In this document: in pieces, positions 17,624 through 26,754 of the stretch
How the letters are laid out: each line of letters opens with the position of its first letter
Position numbering within the stretch: position 1 is the first letter of the stretch
Assembly: GCF_025995235.1 (NCBI RefSeq)
Contig: NZ_BAPT01000038.1
Coordinates: 62,001-126,000 of the forward strand
From: Ameyamaea chiangmaiensis
GTDB lineage: Bacteria > Pseudomonadota > Alphaproteobacteria > Acetobacterales > Acetobacteraceae
Reading direction: 5' to 3'
DNA length: 64,000 nt
Notes under the pieces: generated by a model
What the model was told of the DNA's origin: nothing
What the model saw: only the letters and a program-made list of their open reading frames with translations
Databases searched by the model: none
Program-made: the position numbers and the translations under genes

Positions 17624-19435
17624 TCAGTCTCTGGCCGGGGCGACACGCCCGTCGCTGTAGACGATGTGGCCGCCCACCATCGTCAACATGACGTGCGTGT
17701 TGGCAATGTCATCGGCCGGCACCCGCAGGACGTTGCGGTCCAGCACGATCAGGTCGGCGAGCTTGCCGCTCTCGAGGGAGCCGGTCTGGTCGTCCGATCG
17801 CAGTTCCCACGACGAATTCATCGTGATGTCCCGCAGGACGCTGGGACGCGACAGCGGCGGCTGGGCACCGAGCTGGCCACGGTAACGCGGATCGGAGTCG
17901 GGCGCGTTGCGGCGGGTGGCCCCGACCTTGAGCGCGAACCATTCGTCGAGCTTGTCCACCGGCCAGTCACTGCCATAGGCGATCCGGGTGCCGGTGCGTT
18001 CCAGAAGGGAGGCCGGCTCCATGTCCGCGAAGCGCTCGGGACCCAGATAATCCCGGCCGGAGTCGATCGTATCGGGCGCGGGCTTTTCCCATTGGAAGGA
18101 CAGCACCGCGACCGCATCGAGCGGCTTGTAACGTCCACGATCGGCGGGGGCGACCAGTTCGTCGTGGGCGATCGCCGGTCGCATGTCCACGCCCGGTTCC
18201 GCCTTGCGCACGGCCGCCACGGCATCGAGCGCGATACGCACCGCGCCGTCCCCGTCGGCATGCATGTGGGGATCGAACCCGGCGTCCGCGATGGCGCGCA
18301 GAAGCGGCGCAAGCTCGGCGGGCGGGAAGTAGGGCGCGGGGCCGCGCGAGGTACCGGGCTGCCAGTCCGGATGGTCCACGGTGCCGCGATTGACGTAGTA
18401 CGGGTCAATCTCCACGCCCGTCAGGGCGGGTGCCGCGATCACGCCATCCATGAACAGCTTGGCGTTGCGCACGGAAATCCCCGGTGTCGTCCCGAGGGCG
18501 CCCTGGTCGAAGCTTCGCGCCTGTTCGCGCAGATGCGCGACGACCTTGGCGGGATCGCCGGCGTCCTTGGGGTCCACCCAGACGGCGAAATGCGCGCGGG
18601 CGGTCAGGCGCCCCTGGCGCTGGAGGGCCGTGAACGCTTTCAGGTCGGGGTCCTCGGCCCAGGCATCGAGAAAGCTGGTGACGCCCTGATGGCGCATCGC
18701 GCGCAGGGCGGCGTCGGCCGCGTGGACGTCGTCTTCGTCCGACGGGGCCGGCAAAACCGCGTTCACGAGCGTGGCCGCGGTGTCCTCAAGCAATCCCGTC
18801 GGCGCGCCCTGTGCGTCGTGAAGGATCGCCCCGCCGGCAGGGGCTTTGGTGGCGGCGGTGATGCCGGCCCTCTTCAGGGCAGCGGAATTCAGCAGGAAGG
18901 AGTGGAAAAAGGAGGACTGGACCATGATAGGCGTGTCCGGGGCGATCGCATCGAGGACCGACTTGTCCAGCACCGTGCCCGCGGGGCGCATGGCCTCCTG
19001 AAACCAGCTGTTGACGATCAGCCAGCCCTTCGGCTTGGGCTGACGCGGGTCGGCAAGGCACGCGCGAATCCGGTTCTGGAAGTCCGGCACGGTCAGGGGC
19101 TGGTAATCGAGGGAGCAGCCGATCAGCAGACGGCCACCTGCCAGGGGATGCATATGCCCGTCGACCAGTCCGGGCATCACCATGCGCCCCTTGAGGTCGA
19201 TCACCTGTGTCGAGGGGCCGACGAAACGCTTTACCCCGCCGGTCGTGCCGACATAGATCACCCGGCCGTCCCGGACGGCCAGTGCCTGCGCGACGTGATC
19301 CGCCGGGTCGACGGTATAGACAAAGCCGTTTTCCAGCACGCTGTCGGCGCTGGGCGATGAAGCGGCAGCCGCCCCGCCCGCGCCGAGCAGGACGGTCGCG
19401 AGGGGCAGGAGCCAGTGGAGGCGAAAGCGGTGCAA
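17624..19435 (-). CDS. Exported amidohydrolase, YtcJ-like (amidohydrolase_3)
   Basis: A 603-aa metal-dependent hydrolase. TTG at 19435 is chosen as start because AAGGAG lies eight bases upstream and it yields a clean signal peptide (MHRFRLHWLLPLATVLLGAGGAAAA). The GTG at 19477 would add 14 odd residues. The mature protein has the metal motif GLVDGHMHP, a central barrel with HMHADGDGA, and the C-terminal AYGSDWPV aspartate, then a LADLIVLDRN strand typical of the family. These enzymes hydrolyse amides or cyclic ureides. The natural substrate is unknown. Confidence 0.85.
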   Translation of the reverse strand: MHRFRLHWLLPLATVLLGAGGAAAASSPSADSVLENGFVYTVDPADHVAQALAVRDGRVIYVGTTGGVKRFVGPSTQVIDLKGRMVMPGLVDGHMHPLAGGRLLIGCSLDYQPLTVPDFQNRIRACLADPRQPKPKGWLIVNSWFQEAMRPAGTVLDKSVLDAIAPDTPIMVQSSFFHSFLLNSAALKRAGITAATKAPAGGAILHDAQGAPTGLLEDTAATLVNAVLPAPSDEDDVHAADAALRAMRHQGVTSFLDAWAEDPDLKAFTALQRQGRLTARAHFAVWVDPKDAGDPAKVVAHLREQARSFDQGALGTTPGISVRNAKLFMDGVIAAPALTGVEIDPYYVNRGTVDHPDWQPGTSRGPAPYFPPAELAPLLRAIADAGFDPHMHADGDGAVRIALDAVAAVRKAEPGVDMRPAIAHDELVAPADRGRYKPLDAVAVLSFQWEKPAPDTIDSGRDYLGPERFADMEPASLLERTGTRIAYGSDWPVDKLDEWFALKVGATRRNAPDSDPRYRGQLGAQPPLSRPSVLRDITMNSSWELRSDDQTGSLESGKLADLIVLDRNVLRVPADDIANTHVMLTMVGGHIVYSDGRVAPARD

Positions 19436-19579
19436 CGGCGGGACTCCTTCGCAATGACGGCGCGCGCCGACGGGCACGGGTGCTGTCCCCTTAACGGGCC
19501 GAAGCGCGTTTCGTCAAAAAACCGAAATGAAATATGGAGTGCGACACCGCGTCGCGGGCCCGGCGCGGGTGCGCAGTGC

Positions 19580-19609
19580 TTGACATCCCACCCGCCGGGC
19601 GCGTAGACC
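19580..19609 (+). promoter_or_regulatory. Candidate sigma70-type promoter of ffh
   Basis: A perfect -35 TTGACA at 19580-19585 with an 18-bp spacer and a weak -10 TAGACC at 19604-19609, about 70 bp upstream of the ffh start. Confidence 0.4.
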
Positions 19610-19682
19610 GCCCCCATATCCATGTCACGCCACACCGCGAAGGCTCGCGCAGTGGCGCGTTATCTTTTGGGATGAGGCCTTC

Positions 19683-21080
19683 TTGTTCGAAGCACTCTCA
19701 GGCAAGCTTTCCGGCGTATTCGACGGGCTCTCCAAGCGGGGCGCCCTGTCGGAGGCCGACGTCGCCGAGGCGATGCGCGAGGTTCGCCTTGCGATGCTCG
19801 ACGCGGACGTGGCTCTGCCCGTCGTCAAGGACTTCGTCACCAAGGTGCGCGAGCGTGCCGTCGGGCATGAGGTGCTGGACAGCATCTCGCCCGGTCAGGC
19901 CGTCGCCAAGATCGTCAATGACGCCCTGATCGACGCTCTGGGCGGCGCTGGCGCGGTGCCCCTCAACCTGAACGCCGTGCCGCCGGTTCCGGTGCTGATG
20001 GTGGGTTTGCAGGGGTCGGGCAAGACGACGACGTCGGGCAAGATCGCCCTGCGGCTGGCCCGGCGCGAGCGCAAGCGCGTGCTCCTCGCCAGTCTGGACA
20101 CGCAGCGCCCGGCCGCCCAGCTTCAGCTCGCCCAACTGGCCGAGCGCGCGGGCGTCGCCTCCCTGCCGATCGTGGCGGGCCAGACACCCGTCGAGATCGC
20201 CCAGCGCGCGATGGAGACGGGGCGGCGCGAGGGGTATGACATCGTCATCCTCGACACCGCCGGTCGCCTGTCGATCGACGAGGCCCTGATGGAGGAGGTG
20301 CGGCAGGTCCGCGCCGTGACGTCACCGGCCGAGACGCTTCTGGTCGTCGATGCGATGACCGGTCAGGACGCCGTCAACACGGCCAAGGCCTTCAACGAGG
20401 CCGTGGGCGTGACCGGCGTGGTCATGACCCGCATGGACGGCGACGCCCGTGGTGGCGCGGCGCTGTCGATGCGTGCGATGACCGGCGCGCCGATCAAGCT
20501 GACCGGGTCGGGCGAGAAGCTCGACGCGCTCGAGGAATTCCACCCCGAGCGCGTGGCCGGCCGGATTCTCGGTCTGGGTGATATCGCGGGTCTGGTCGAA
20601 AAGGCCGCCGATACCCTCGACCACGAGGAAAGCGAGCGGATCGCGCAGAAGATGCTGCGCGGCAAGTTCGACCTTGACGACTATGCCGCCCAGATCCGCC
20701 AGATCAACAAGATGGGGTCGATCTCCGGCATTCTCGGCATGCTGCCCGGCATGGGCAAGCTCAAGGATGCGCTGGGCGACAAGGAGCTCGACACGTCGAT
20801 CTTCAAGCGCCATCAGGCCATCATCTCGTCCATGACGAAGGCGGAGCGTGCCACGCCCGCCATCATCAAGGCCTCGCGCAAGAAGCGCATCGCCGCCGGA
20901 TCGGGAAGCACTGTTCAGGACGTCAACAAGCTGCTGAAGCAGTTCGACGACATGTCCACGATGATGAAGCGGATCAACAAGCTCGGCATGAAGGGTCTCA
21001 TGCGCCAGGGCATGTCCGCCCTCATGCCCAAGGGGGCGATGCCGCCGGGCGGGAAACCGCCGGGTGGGCCGTTCCGCTGA
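19683..21080 (+). CDS. ffh: Signal recognition particle GTPase Ffh (SRP54)
   Basis: Targets ribosome-nascent chain complexes to the inner membrane together with FtsY and SRP RNA. The protein has 465 aa with a TTG start. It has an N domain (about 1-90), a G domain with GLQGSGKTTTSGK, DTQRPAA, DTAGRL and TRMDGD GTPase motifs, and a methionine-rich M domain from about 330 with repeated MGSISGILGMLPGMGK-like helices. The tail PPGGKPPGG is typical of alphaproteobacteria. It leads the ribosome-maturation operon. Confidence 0.97.
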   Translation: MFEALSGKLSGVFDGLSKRGALSEADVAEAMREVRLAMLDADVALPVVKDFVTKVRERAVGHEVLDSISPGQAVAKIVNDALIDALGGAGAVPLNLNAVPPVPVLMVGLQGSGKTTTSGKIALRLARRERKRVLLASLDTQRPAAQLQLAQLAERAGVASLPIVAGQTPVEIAQRAMETGRREGYDIVILDTAGRLSIDEALMEEVRQVRAVTSPAETLLVVDAMTGQDAVNTAKAFNEAVGVTGVVMTRMDGDARGGAALSMRAMTGAPIKLTGSGEKLDALEEFHPERVAGRILGLGDIAGLVEKAADTLDHEESERIAQKMLRGKFDLDDYAAQIRQINKMGSISGILGMLPGMGKLKDALGDKELDTSIFKRHQAIISSMTKAERATPAIIKASRKKRIAAGSGSTVQDVNKLLKQFDDMSTMMKRINKLGMKGLMRQGMSALMPKGAMPPGGKPPGGPFR

Positions 21081-21131
21081 ACGCCAGCCCCCCTTGACCG
21101 CGTTTTTCAGGTTTTCTTTGGAGTTATGTGA

Positions 21132-21476
21132 ATGAGCCTCAAGATTCGTCTCGCCCGTGCCGGCGCCAAGAAGCGCCCGTACTACCACATCGTGATCGCC
21201 GACAGCCGCAGCCCGCGCGACGGCCGTTTCATCGAGAAGGTGGGCGCGTACAACCCGATGCTGCCGTCCGACCACGCCGAGCGCGTGCGTCTGGTCAACG
21301 AGCGCATCACGCACTGGCTGTCGCAGGGCGCTCTGCCGACCGATCGCGTCGCGCGTTTCCTCGGCAATGCCGGTCTGGTCGAGAAGCCGACCTATAACGA
21401 GCAGCCCAAGAAGTCCGCGCCGAAGAAGCGCGCGCAGGAGCGTGCGGCTGCTGCCGCCGCTGCTGCCGCGGCCTGA
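21132..21476 (+). CDS. rpsP: 30S ribosomal protein S16
   Basis: A 114-aa protein with the conserved core SLKIRLARAGAKKRPYYHIVIADSRSPRDGRFIEKVG. The C-terminal extension is lysine-rich and then ends in ten alanines, longer than the minimal 80-90 aa S16. GGAG lies upstream. It sits between ffh and rimM, the usual order. Confidence 0.98.
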   Translation: MSLKIRLARAGAKKRPYYHIVIADSRSPRDGRFIEKVGAYNPMLPSDHAERVRLVNERITHWLSQGALPTDRVARFLGNAGLVEKPTYNEQPKKSAPKKRAQERAAAAAAAAAA

Positions 21477-21508
21477 ACGACGGACGCTGAAAGCGGACTG
21501 ACCTTCTG

Positions 21509-22042
21509 ATGGCGGATACACCCATCCTGCTGGCGGTGATCGGACGGCCACACGGCGTGCGCGGACTCGTGCGCGTGCAGTGTCATGCTGCCGATCCGGC
21601 CAGTCTGGAAGGGTATGACGCGCTGTTCGACGATCGCGGTCGTCGCTGGACCCTCCGGTGGCGGGGAGAGGGCATTGCCGAACTGCGCGATGCCGACGGG
21701 CGTGTTCTGGCCGATCGGGATGCGGCACAGGCGATGGTCAACCAGCGCCTGTCCGTTGAGCGGGCGGCTTTGCCGGAGACGGACGACGGCGAGTTCTACC
21801 ACACGGACCTGATCGGCCTCGAGGCGTTCGAGGGCGATCGGTCGTGGGGGCGGGTCAAGGCGGTGCACGATTTTGGCGCGGGCACGATCCTGGAGATCGG
21901 GGCCGGGCTGATGCTGCCGTTCACGCTGGCCTGTGTGCCTGTGGTCGATCTGGCGGGAGGGCGGATCACCGTCAGCCTGCCGGATGAACTCGAGGTGCCG
22001 GGAGAGCTTGAGGACAGTGTCGAGACCGGGGTGACGCCATGA
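21509..22042 (+). CDS. rimM: 16S rRNA processing factor RimM
   Basis: Binds S19 in the 30S head and helps mature the 3' domain of 16S rRNA. The protein is 177 aa: an N-terminal beta-barrel with VIGRPHGVRGLVRVQ, and a PRC-barrel half with EFYHTDLIGLEAF and LMLPFTLACVPVVDLAGGRI. The stop overlaps the trmD start by four bases. Confidence 0.96.
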   Translation: MADTPILLAVIGRPHGVRGLVRVQCHAADPASLEGYDALFDDRGRRWTLRWRGEGIAELRDADGRVLADRDAAQAMVNQRLSVERAALPETDDGEFYHTDLIGLEAFEGDRSWGRVKAVHDFGAGTILEIGAGLMLPFTLACVPVVDLAGGRITVSLPDELEVPGELEDSVETGVTP

Positions 22043-22794
22043 CCTGGCGGGCCGAGGTTCTGACGCTGTTCCCCGAGATGTTCCCCGGACCGCTGGGGCA
22101 GTCTCTGGCAGGTCGCGCGCTGGCCGACGGCGTGTGGTCGCTGCGGACGCATGACATTCGGGCTCATGGCCTGGGGCGTCATCGTGCCGTCGATGACACG
22201 CCGTTCGGTGGCGGGGCGGGCATGGTGATGCGTCCCGACGTTCTGGACGCCGCCCTGTCGGCCGTCATGGCGTCCGTACCGCAGGGAACCCCGGTCGTCT
22301 ATCCGACGCCGCGCGGTCGCCTTCTGCGTCAGGCGGACGTGCGGCGCTATGCCGGGGGGACGGGTGTGGTGGTCCTGTGCGGTCGCTACGAAGGGATCGA
22401 CGAGCGCCTGCTCGAGGCCCGTGCGATCGAACAGGTCTCCATCGGCGACTATGTCCTGTCCGGGGGCGAACCCGCGGCGATGGTCATGCTCGATGCCTGC
22501 GTCCGGCTGCTGCCGGGCGTCATGGGATCGGCCCTCAGCGGGGAGGAGGAGAGCTTCTCCGACGGCCTGCTGGAGTATCCGCTTTATACACGGCCGGAAA
22601 CGTGGGAGGGGCGCTCCGTGCCCGATATCCTGCTGTCCGGTCATCACGCTGCGATCGCCCGCTGGCGGCACGCGGCATCTGAAATGGCGACACGGCAGCG
22701 GCGGCCCGATCTCTGGGCCGTCCACGCCGGGCGCGCTGGCCGGGCGGGGGATGATCTTCCGAACCAGCCGGGCCAGTGTGGCCCCACGCACTGA
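22039..22794 (+). CDS. trmD: tRNA (guanine-N1)-methyltransferase
   Basis: Methylates G37 of tRNAs with S-adenosylmethionine. The protein is 251 aa. Knotted SPOUT fold motifs are visible: LFPEMFPGPLGQSLAGRAL, DDTPFGGGAGMVMRPD, CGRYEGIDERLLE and GDYVLSGGEPAAMVMLDA. The DNA-binding-like C-terminal part with YTRPETWEGRSVPDILLSGHH is intact. Start codon overlaps rimM. Confidence 0.97.
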   Translation: MTWRAEVLTLFPEMFPGPLGQSLAGRALADGVWSLRTHDIRAHGLGRHRAVDDTPFGGGAGMVMRPDVLDAALSAVMASVPQGTPVVYPTPRGRLLRQADVRRYAGGTGVVVLCGRYEGIDERLLEARAIEQVSIGDYVLSGGEPAAMVMLDACVRLLPGVMGSALSGEEESFSDGLLEYPLYTRPETWEGRSVPDILLSGHHAAIARWRHAASEMATRQRRPDLWAVHAGRAGRAGDDLPNQPGQCGPTH

Positions 22795-22817
22795 TTGTTT
22801 TGAACCGAGGACCCGAC

Positions 22818-23201
22818 ATGAACATTATCCAGCAGTACGAGGCCGATGAGATCGCCCGTCTTTCCGCCGCCCGCGCGGTGCCTGAATTCGAAGCCGGCGA
22901 CACCGTTCGCGTGTCGGTGCAGGTCGTCGAAGGCGAGCGCAAGCGTATCCAGGCGTATGAAGGCGTCGTGATCGCCCGTTCCAACAAGGGCCTGAACAGC
23001 AACTTCACCGTTCGCAAGATCTCCAACGGCGAAGGTGTCGAGCGCGTGTTCCCGCTCTATGCCCCCACGATCGCGGAAATCAAGGTCGTGCGTCGCGGCA
23101 AGGTGCGTCGCGCGAAGCTGTATTACCTGCGTGGCCGCAGCGGCAAGTCGGCGCGTATCGCCGAGCGTCCGCGTGACGTGGTGGCCCCCGCGGCCCAGTA
23201 A
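22818..23201 (+). CDS. rplS: 50S ribosomal protein L19
   Basis: A 127-aa ribosomal protein of the 30S-50S interface. The start MNIIQQYEADEIARL and core GDTVRVSVQVVEGERKRIQAYEGVVIARSNKG and RRGKVRRAKLYYLRGRSGKSARI are diagnostic. ATG 22818 follows a GAGGACC stretch. It is the last gene of the trmD operon before the leucine genes. Confidence 0.98.
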   Translation: MNIIQQYEADEIARLSAARAVPEFEAGDTVRVSVQVVEGERKRIQAYEGVVIARSNKGLNSNFTVRKISNGEGVERVFPLYAPTIAEIKVVRRGKVRRAKLYYLRGRSGKSARIAERPRDVVAPAAQ

Positions 23202-23230
23202 AGGCGGCGCGGCACCAGCCGCACCCCCCT

Positions 23231-23254
23231 TGTTCTTTCCCCCGGGGGAGAACA
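23231..23254 (+). other. Hairpin between rplS and leuC
   Basis: TGTTCT-TT-CCCCC pairs with GGGGG-AGAACA. There is no T-tract after it, so it may be an attenuating or RNA-processing structure rather than a standard terminator. Confidence 0.4.
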
Positions 23255-23342
23255 TCTCAACGTCAGTTGATCGGGTCGCGCGCCCGGTGGGTTTTCCCGC
23301 CGGGCGCTGCCCTGTTTACCCAGTATTTTCGGAGACGCCCTG

Positions 23343-24746
23343 ATGACCCCGCGCACCCTGTTCGACAAGATCTGGGATAGTCACGTGGTCGAGCGTCTCC
23401 CCGACGGTACGGCCATTCTGTATATCGATCGCCACCTCGTCCACGAGGTGACAAGCCCCCAGGCGTTCGAGGGCCTGCGTCTGGCCGGCCGCCGTCTGCG
23501 CCATCCCGAAGCGACGATCGCGGTCGTCGATCACAACGTTCCGACATCGGACCGCACCCTGCCGATCCTGGAGGCCGAAAGCCGCAATCAGATTGAGACG
23601 CTGGAGCGCAACGTCGTCGAATTCGGCGTGCCGTATTTCCCGCTCCTGTCGTCCAATCAGGGGATCGTCCACGTGGTCGGGCCGGAGCAGGGAATCTCGC
23701 TGCCTGGCATGACGATCGTCTGCGGCGATTCCCACACCTCGACCCACGGCGCGATGGGCTCGCTGGCCTTCGGCATCGGTACGTCCGAGGTCGAACACGT
23801 CATGGCGACGCAGACCCTGCTTCAGAAGCCGGCGAAGAATCTGAAGGTCGTCGTCGAGGGGCAGGTCGGGCCGGGCGTGACTGCCAAGGACATCATGCTG
23901 GCGATCATCGGCACGATGGGCACCGCCGGCGGCACGGGCTACGTGATGGAATTCGCCGGCTCCGCGATCCGGGCGCTCGACATGGCCGGGCGCATGACCC
24001 TGTGCAATATGTCGATCGAGGCTGGAGCGCGCGCGGGCATGGTGGCGCCGGACGAGACGACGTTCGACTACATCAAGGGCCGGCCCTTCGCCCCCAAGGG
24101 CGACGACTTCGATCGCGCTGTCGACTACTGGCGCTCGCTGGCGTCTGACGAGGGCGCCCAGTACGACAAGGTTGTCGAGTTGCGCGCCGAGGACATCGCG
24201 CCCAGCGTCACCTGGGGCACCAGCCCGGAAGACGTGCTGCCGATTACCGGCACCGTGCCCGATCCCGCGACCGCGACGGACGAGGCGCGTCGTGCCCAGA
24301 TGCAGCGTGCCCTGGATTATATGGGCCTAGAGGCCGGGCAGAAGATTGCGGGCACGAAAGTCGACGTGGTGTTCATCGGATCGTGCACCAACAGCCGGAT
24401 CGAGGATCTTCGTTCGGCGGCCACCATCGTCGGCGAGCGTAAAGTGGCCGAGGGCGTGCGGGCGATGATCGTGCCCGGGTCGGGCAACGTGAAAAAGCAG
24501 GCCGAAGAGGAAGGGCTGGACCAGATCTTCCTGGAAGCCGGGTTCGAATGGCGCGAAGCCGGGTGCTCGATGTGCCTTGGGATGAACCCCGATCGCCTGA
24601 CGCCGGGGCAGCGTTGCGCATCGACGTCGAACCGGAATTTCGAGGGGCGCCAGGGCCCTGGTGGCCGCACGCATCTGCTGTCGCCCGCCATGGCGGCGGC
24701 AGCGGCGGTGACGGGCGTGCTGACCGATGTGCGGGAGCTGATCTGA
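23343..24746 (+). CDS. leuC: 3-isopropylmalate dehydratase large subunit
   Basis: With LeuD isomerises 2-isopropylmalate to 3-isopropylmalate in leucine synthesis. The protein is 467 aa, full length. The aconitase-family iron-sulfur cysteines are in FIGSCTNSRIEDLR and GCSMCLGMNPD, and the substrate motif CGDSHTSTHGAMG is present. leuD starts one base after its stop. Confidence 0.97.
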   Translation: MTPRTLFDKIWDSHVVERLPDGTAILYIDRHLVHEVTSPQAFEGLRLAGRRLRHPEATIAVVDHNVPTSDRTLPILEAESRNQIETLERNVVEFGVPYFPLLSSNQGIVHVVGPEQGISLPGMTIVCGDSHTSTHGAMGSLAFGIGTSEVEHVMATQTLLQKPAKNLKVVVEGQVGPGVTAKDIMLAIIGTMGTAGGTGYVMEFAGSAIRALDMAGRMTLCNMSIEAGARAGMVAPDETTFDYIKGRPFAPKGDDFDRAVDYWRSLASDEGAQYDKVVELRAEDIAPSVTWGTSPEDVLPITGTVPDPATATDEARRAQMQRALDYMGLEAGQKIAGTKVDVVFIGSCTNSRIEDLRSAATIVGERKVAEGVRAMIVPGSGNVKKQAEEEGLDQIFLEAGFEWREAGCSMCLGMNPDRLTPGQRCASTSNRNFEGRQGPGGRTHLLSPAMAAAAAVTGVLTDVRELI

Positions 24747-24747
24747 G

Positions 24748-25386
24748 ATGGACAAATTCACCACGCTGAGCGCTCTGGCCGCGCCGCTGCCCGAAGCAAA
24801 CATCGATACCGACAAGATCATCCCGGCCCGGTTCCTCAAGACGACCAAGCGCACGGGCCTGGGTGTGCATGCGTTCGACGGCATGCGCTACAACGAGGAC
24901 GGGTCGGAGAAGCCCGACTTCGTGCTCAATCAGGAGCCCTTCCGTCACGCGGAGATCCTGATCACGCATGAGAATTTCGGCTGTGGCTCATCGCGCGAGC
25001 ACGCGCCGTGGGCGTTGCTGGATTTCGGCATCCGGTGCGTGATCGCGCCTTCGTTTGCCGATATCTTTCACAATAACTGCTTCAAGAACGGAATCCTGCC
25101 GATCCGTCTGCCGCGCGCGATCTGTGACGCCCTGATGGAGGATGCACGACTGGGTGCCAACGGCCGCGTCACGGTCGATCTGGCCCGGCAGGTGGTGATC
25201 CGGCCGGACGGCGAGGAAATTCCGTTCGAGATCGACCCGTTTCGCAAGCACCTGCTGCTCGAGGGTCTGGACGATATCGGCCAGACCCTTCAGCACGAAA
25301 AGGCGATCGACACCTACGAGGCGCAGCGTGCGGAGGAGAAACCGTGGCTGCCCCGTATCGACATGCCGGGCGCGGCGTCGCGCTGA
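24748..25386 (+). CDS. leuD: 3-isopropylmalate dehydratase small subunit
   Basis: Swivelling domain partner of LeuC, 212 aa. The start ANIDTDKIIPARFLKT, the NFGCGSSREHAPWAL loop and FADIFHNNCFKNGILPI are family signatures. Cotranscribed with leuC and leuB. Confidence 0.97.
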   Translation: MDKFTTLSALAAPLPEANIDTDKIIPARFLKTTKRTGLGVHAFDGMRYNEDGSEKPDFVLNQEPFRHAEILITHENFGCGSSREHAPWALLDFGIRCVIAPSFADIFHNNCFKNGILPIRLPRAICDALMEDARLGANGRVTVDLARQVVIRPDGEEIPFEIDPFRKHLLLEGLDDIGQTLQHEKAIDTYEAQRAEEKPWLPRIDMPGAASR

Positions 25387-25420
25387 GTCCACGGCGTTCC
25401 AGACCATCAGGGAGTATCCG

Positions 25421-26539
25421 ATGACCGTCACCAAGAAATTGCTCGTGTTGCCCGGCGACGGCATCGGCCCCGAAGTCATGCGCGAAGTGGCCAAGGTCGT
25501 GTCATGGATGGAGCGTACGCGCGGCATCCGTTTCGAAATTGAAGAGGATCTTGTCGGTGGTGCGTCGCTCGCGGTGCATGGCACGCCGATCCGGGACGAG
25601 GTGATCGCCAAGGCGCGTGCGGCCGACGCCGTGTTGTTCGGCTCGGTCGGTGATCCGCGCTGGGCCCATGTCGGGTTCGACAGGCGCCCCGAGGTTGCGA
25701 TCCTGAAATTGCGTTCGGAGCTGGAGCTTTTTGCGAACCTGCGCCCGGCGCAGGTGTTCGAGGCCCTGGCCGATGCCAGCACCCTCAAGCCCGAGGTCGT
25801 CGCCGGTCTGGACATCATGATCGTGCGCGAGACGGTGGGCGGCATCTATTTCGGCGAGCCGCGCGGTATCGAGACGCTGGCGGACGGCACCCGCCGCGGC
25901 ATCAACACCGAAGTATACACGACCCCGGAGATCGAGCGCGTGGCGCGCGTGGCCTTCGAACTGGCCCGCAAGCGCGGCAACCGCGTGTGTTCGGTCGAGA
26001 AATGCAACGTGATGGAATCCGGCCTGCTGTGGAAAGAGGTTGTGACCGACCTGCATGCGCGCGAGTACCCCGACGTCACGCTGTCGCACATGCTGGCCGA
26101 TAACTGCGCGATGCAGTTGGTGCGCAACCCGCGTCAGTTCGATGTGATCGTGACCGGCAACCTGTTCGGCGATCTGCTGTCTGATCTGGCCTCGATGCTG
26201 ACGGGTTCGCTTGGGATGCTGCCGTCGGCGACGCTGGGCCCGGTCGCGGCCGACGGGCGTCGCGCGGCACTGTACGAACCCATCCACGGCAGTGCACCCG
26301 ATATCGCCGGCACCGGGCAGGCCAATCCTCTGGCCCAGATCCTGTCGTTTGCGATGCTGCTGCGGTATTCGCTGGACCGTGGCGACGACGCCGACCTGAT
26401 CGAGCGCGCCGTGGCCGACGTGCTGGCCAGCGGCCTGCGCACGCCTGACATCATGAGCGAGGGCAAGGCCAGGGTCGGCACGGCGACGATGGGTGACGCG
26501 GTGGTGCAGGCGCTCGACCGTATCGCAAAGGCCGGCTGA
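25421..26539 (+). CDS. leuB: 3-isopropylmalate dehydrogenase
   Basis: NAD-dependent oxidative decarboxylation of 3-isopropylmalate, the third leucine-specific step. The protein is 372 aa from ATG 25421. It has LPGDGIGPEVMREV, the substrate arginines in ELELFANLRPAQVF, VRETVGGIYFGEPRG, the metal aspartates in GNLFGDLLSDLASML, and EPIHGSAPDIAGTGQANP. Confidence 0.97.
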   Translation: MTVTKKLLVLPGDGIGPEVMREVAKVVSWMERTRGIRFEIEEDLVGGASLAVHGTPIRDEVIAKARAADAVLFGSVGDPRWAHVGFDRRPEVAILKLRSELELFANLRPAQVFEALADASTLKPEVVAGLDIMIVRETVGGIYFGEPRGIETLADGTRRGINTEVYTTPEIERVARVAFELARKRGNRVCSVEKCNVMESGLLWKEVVTDLHAREYPDVTLSHMLADNCAMQLVRNPRQFDVIVTGNLFGDLLSDLASMLTGSLGMLPSATLGPVAADGRRAALYEPIHGSAPDIAGTGQANPLAQILSFAMLLRYSLDRGDDADLIERAVADVLASGLRTPDIMSEGKARVGTATMGDAVVQALDRIAKAG

Positions 26540-26558
26540 GGACCGAGCTGCTCGCGTC

Positions 26559-26617
26559 GAAAGCGTATGCCCTATGTCGAGTCACATTATGCGTGAGCCG
26601 TGACTCCATGCGCTTTC
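26559..26617. repeat. Nested inverted repeat after leuB
   Basis: Outer arms GAAAGCGTATG (26559-26569) and CATGCGCTTTC (26607-26617) differ at one position. Inner arms GAGTCAC (26579-26585) and GTGACTC (26600-26606) are perfect. It lies 20 bp past the leuB stop and may be a terminator-like structure or a palindromic repeat unit. No T-tract follows. Confidence 0.5.
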
Positions 26618-26754
26618 AGCGCGGTGTTCGCTGTGTCAATCACGGCCTGCCCGACACTGGCCGTCGCAGGTCGGATGACGATGCGGCGTAACACAGTAAA
26701 CCGTGATGACGGCTGGGTCTTGTTTCAGCACAGGTACGACGGCGCCCGACGATG

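Noticed and set aside
17606..19360. 584-codon plus-strand frame
   Set aside because: Antisense to the YtcJ-like amidohydrolase, which has clear signal peptide and metal motifs.
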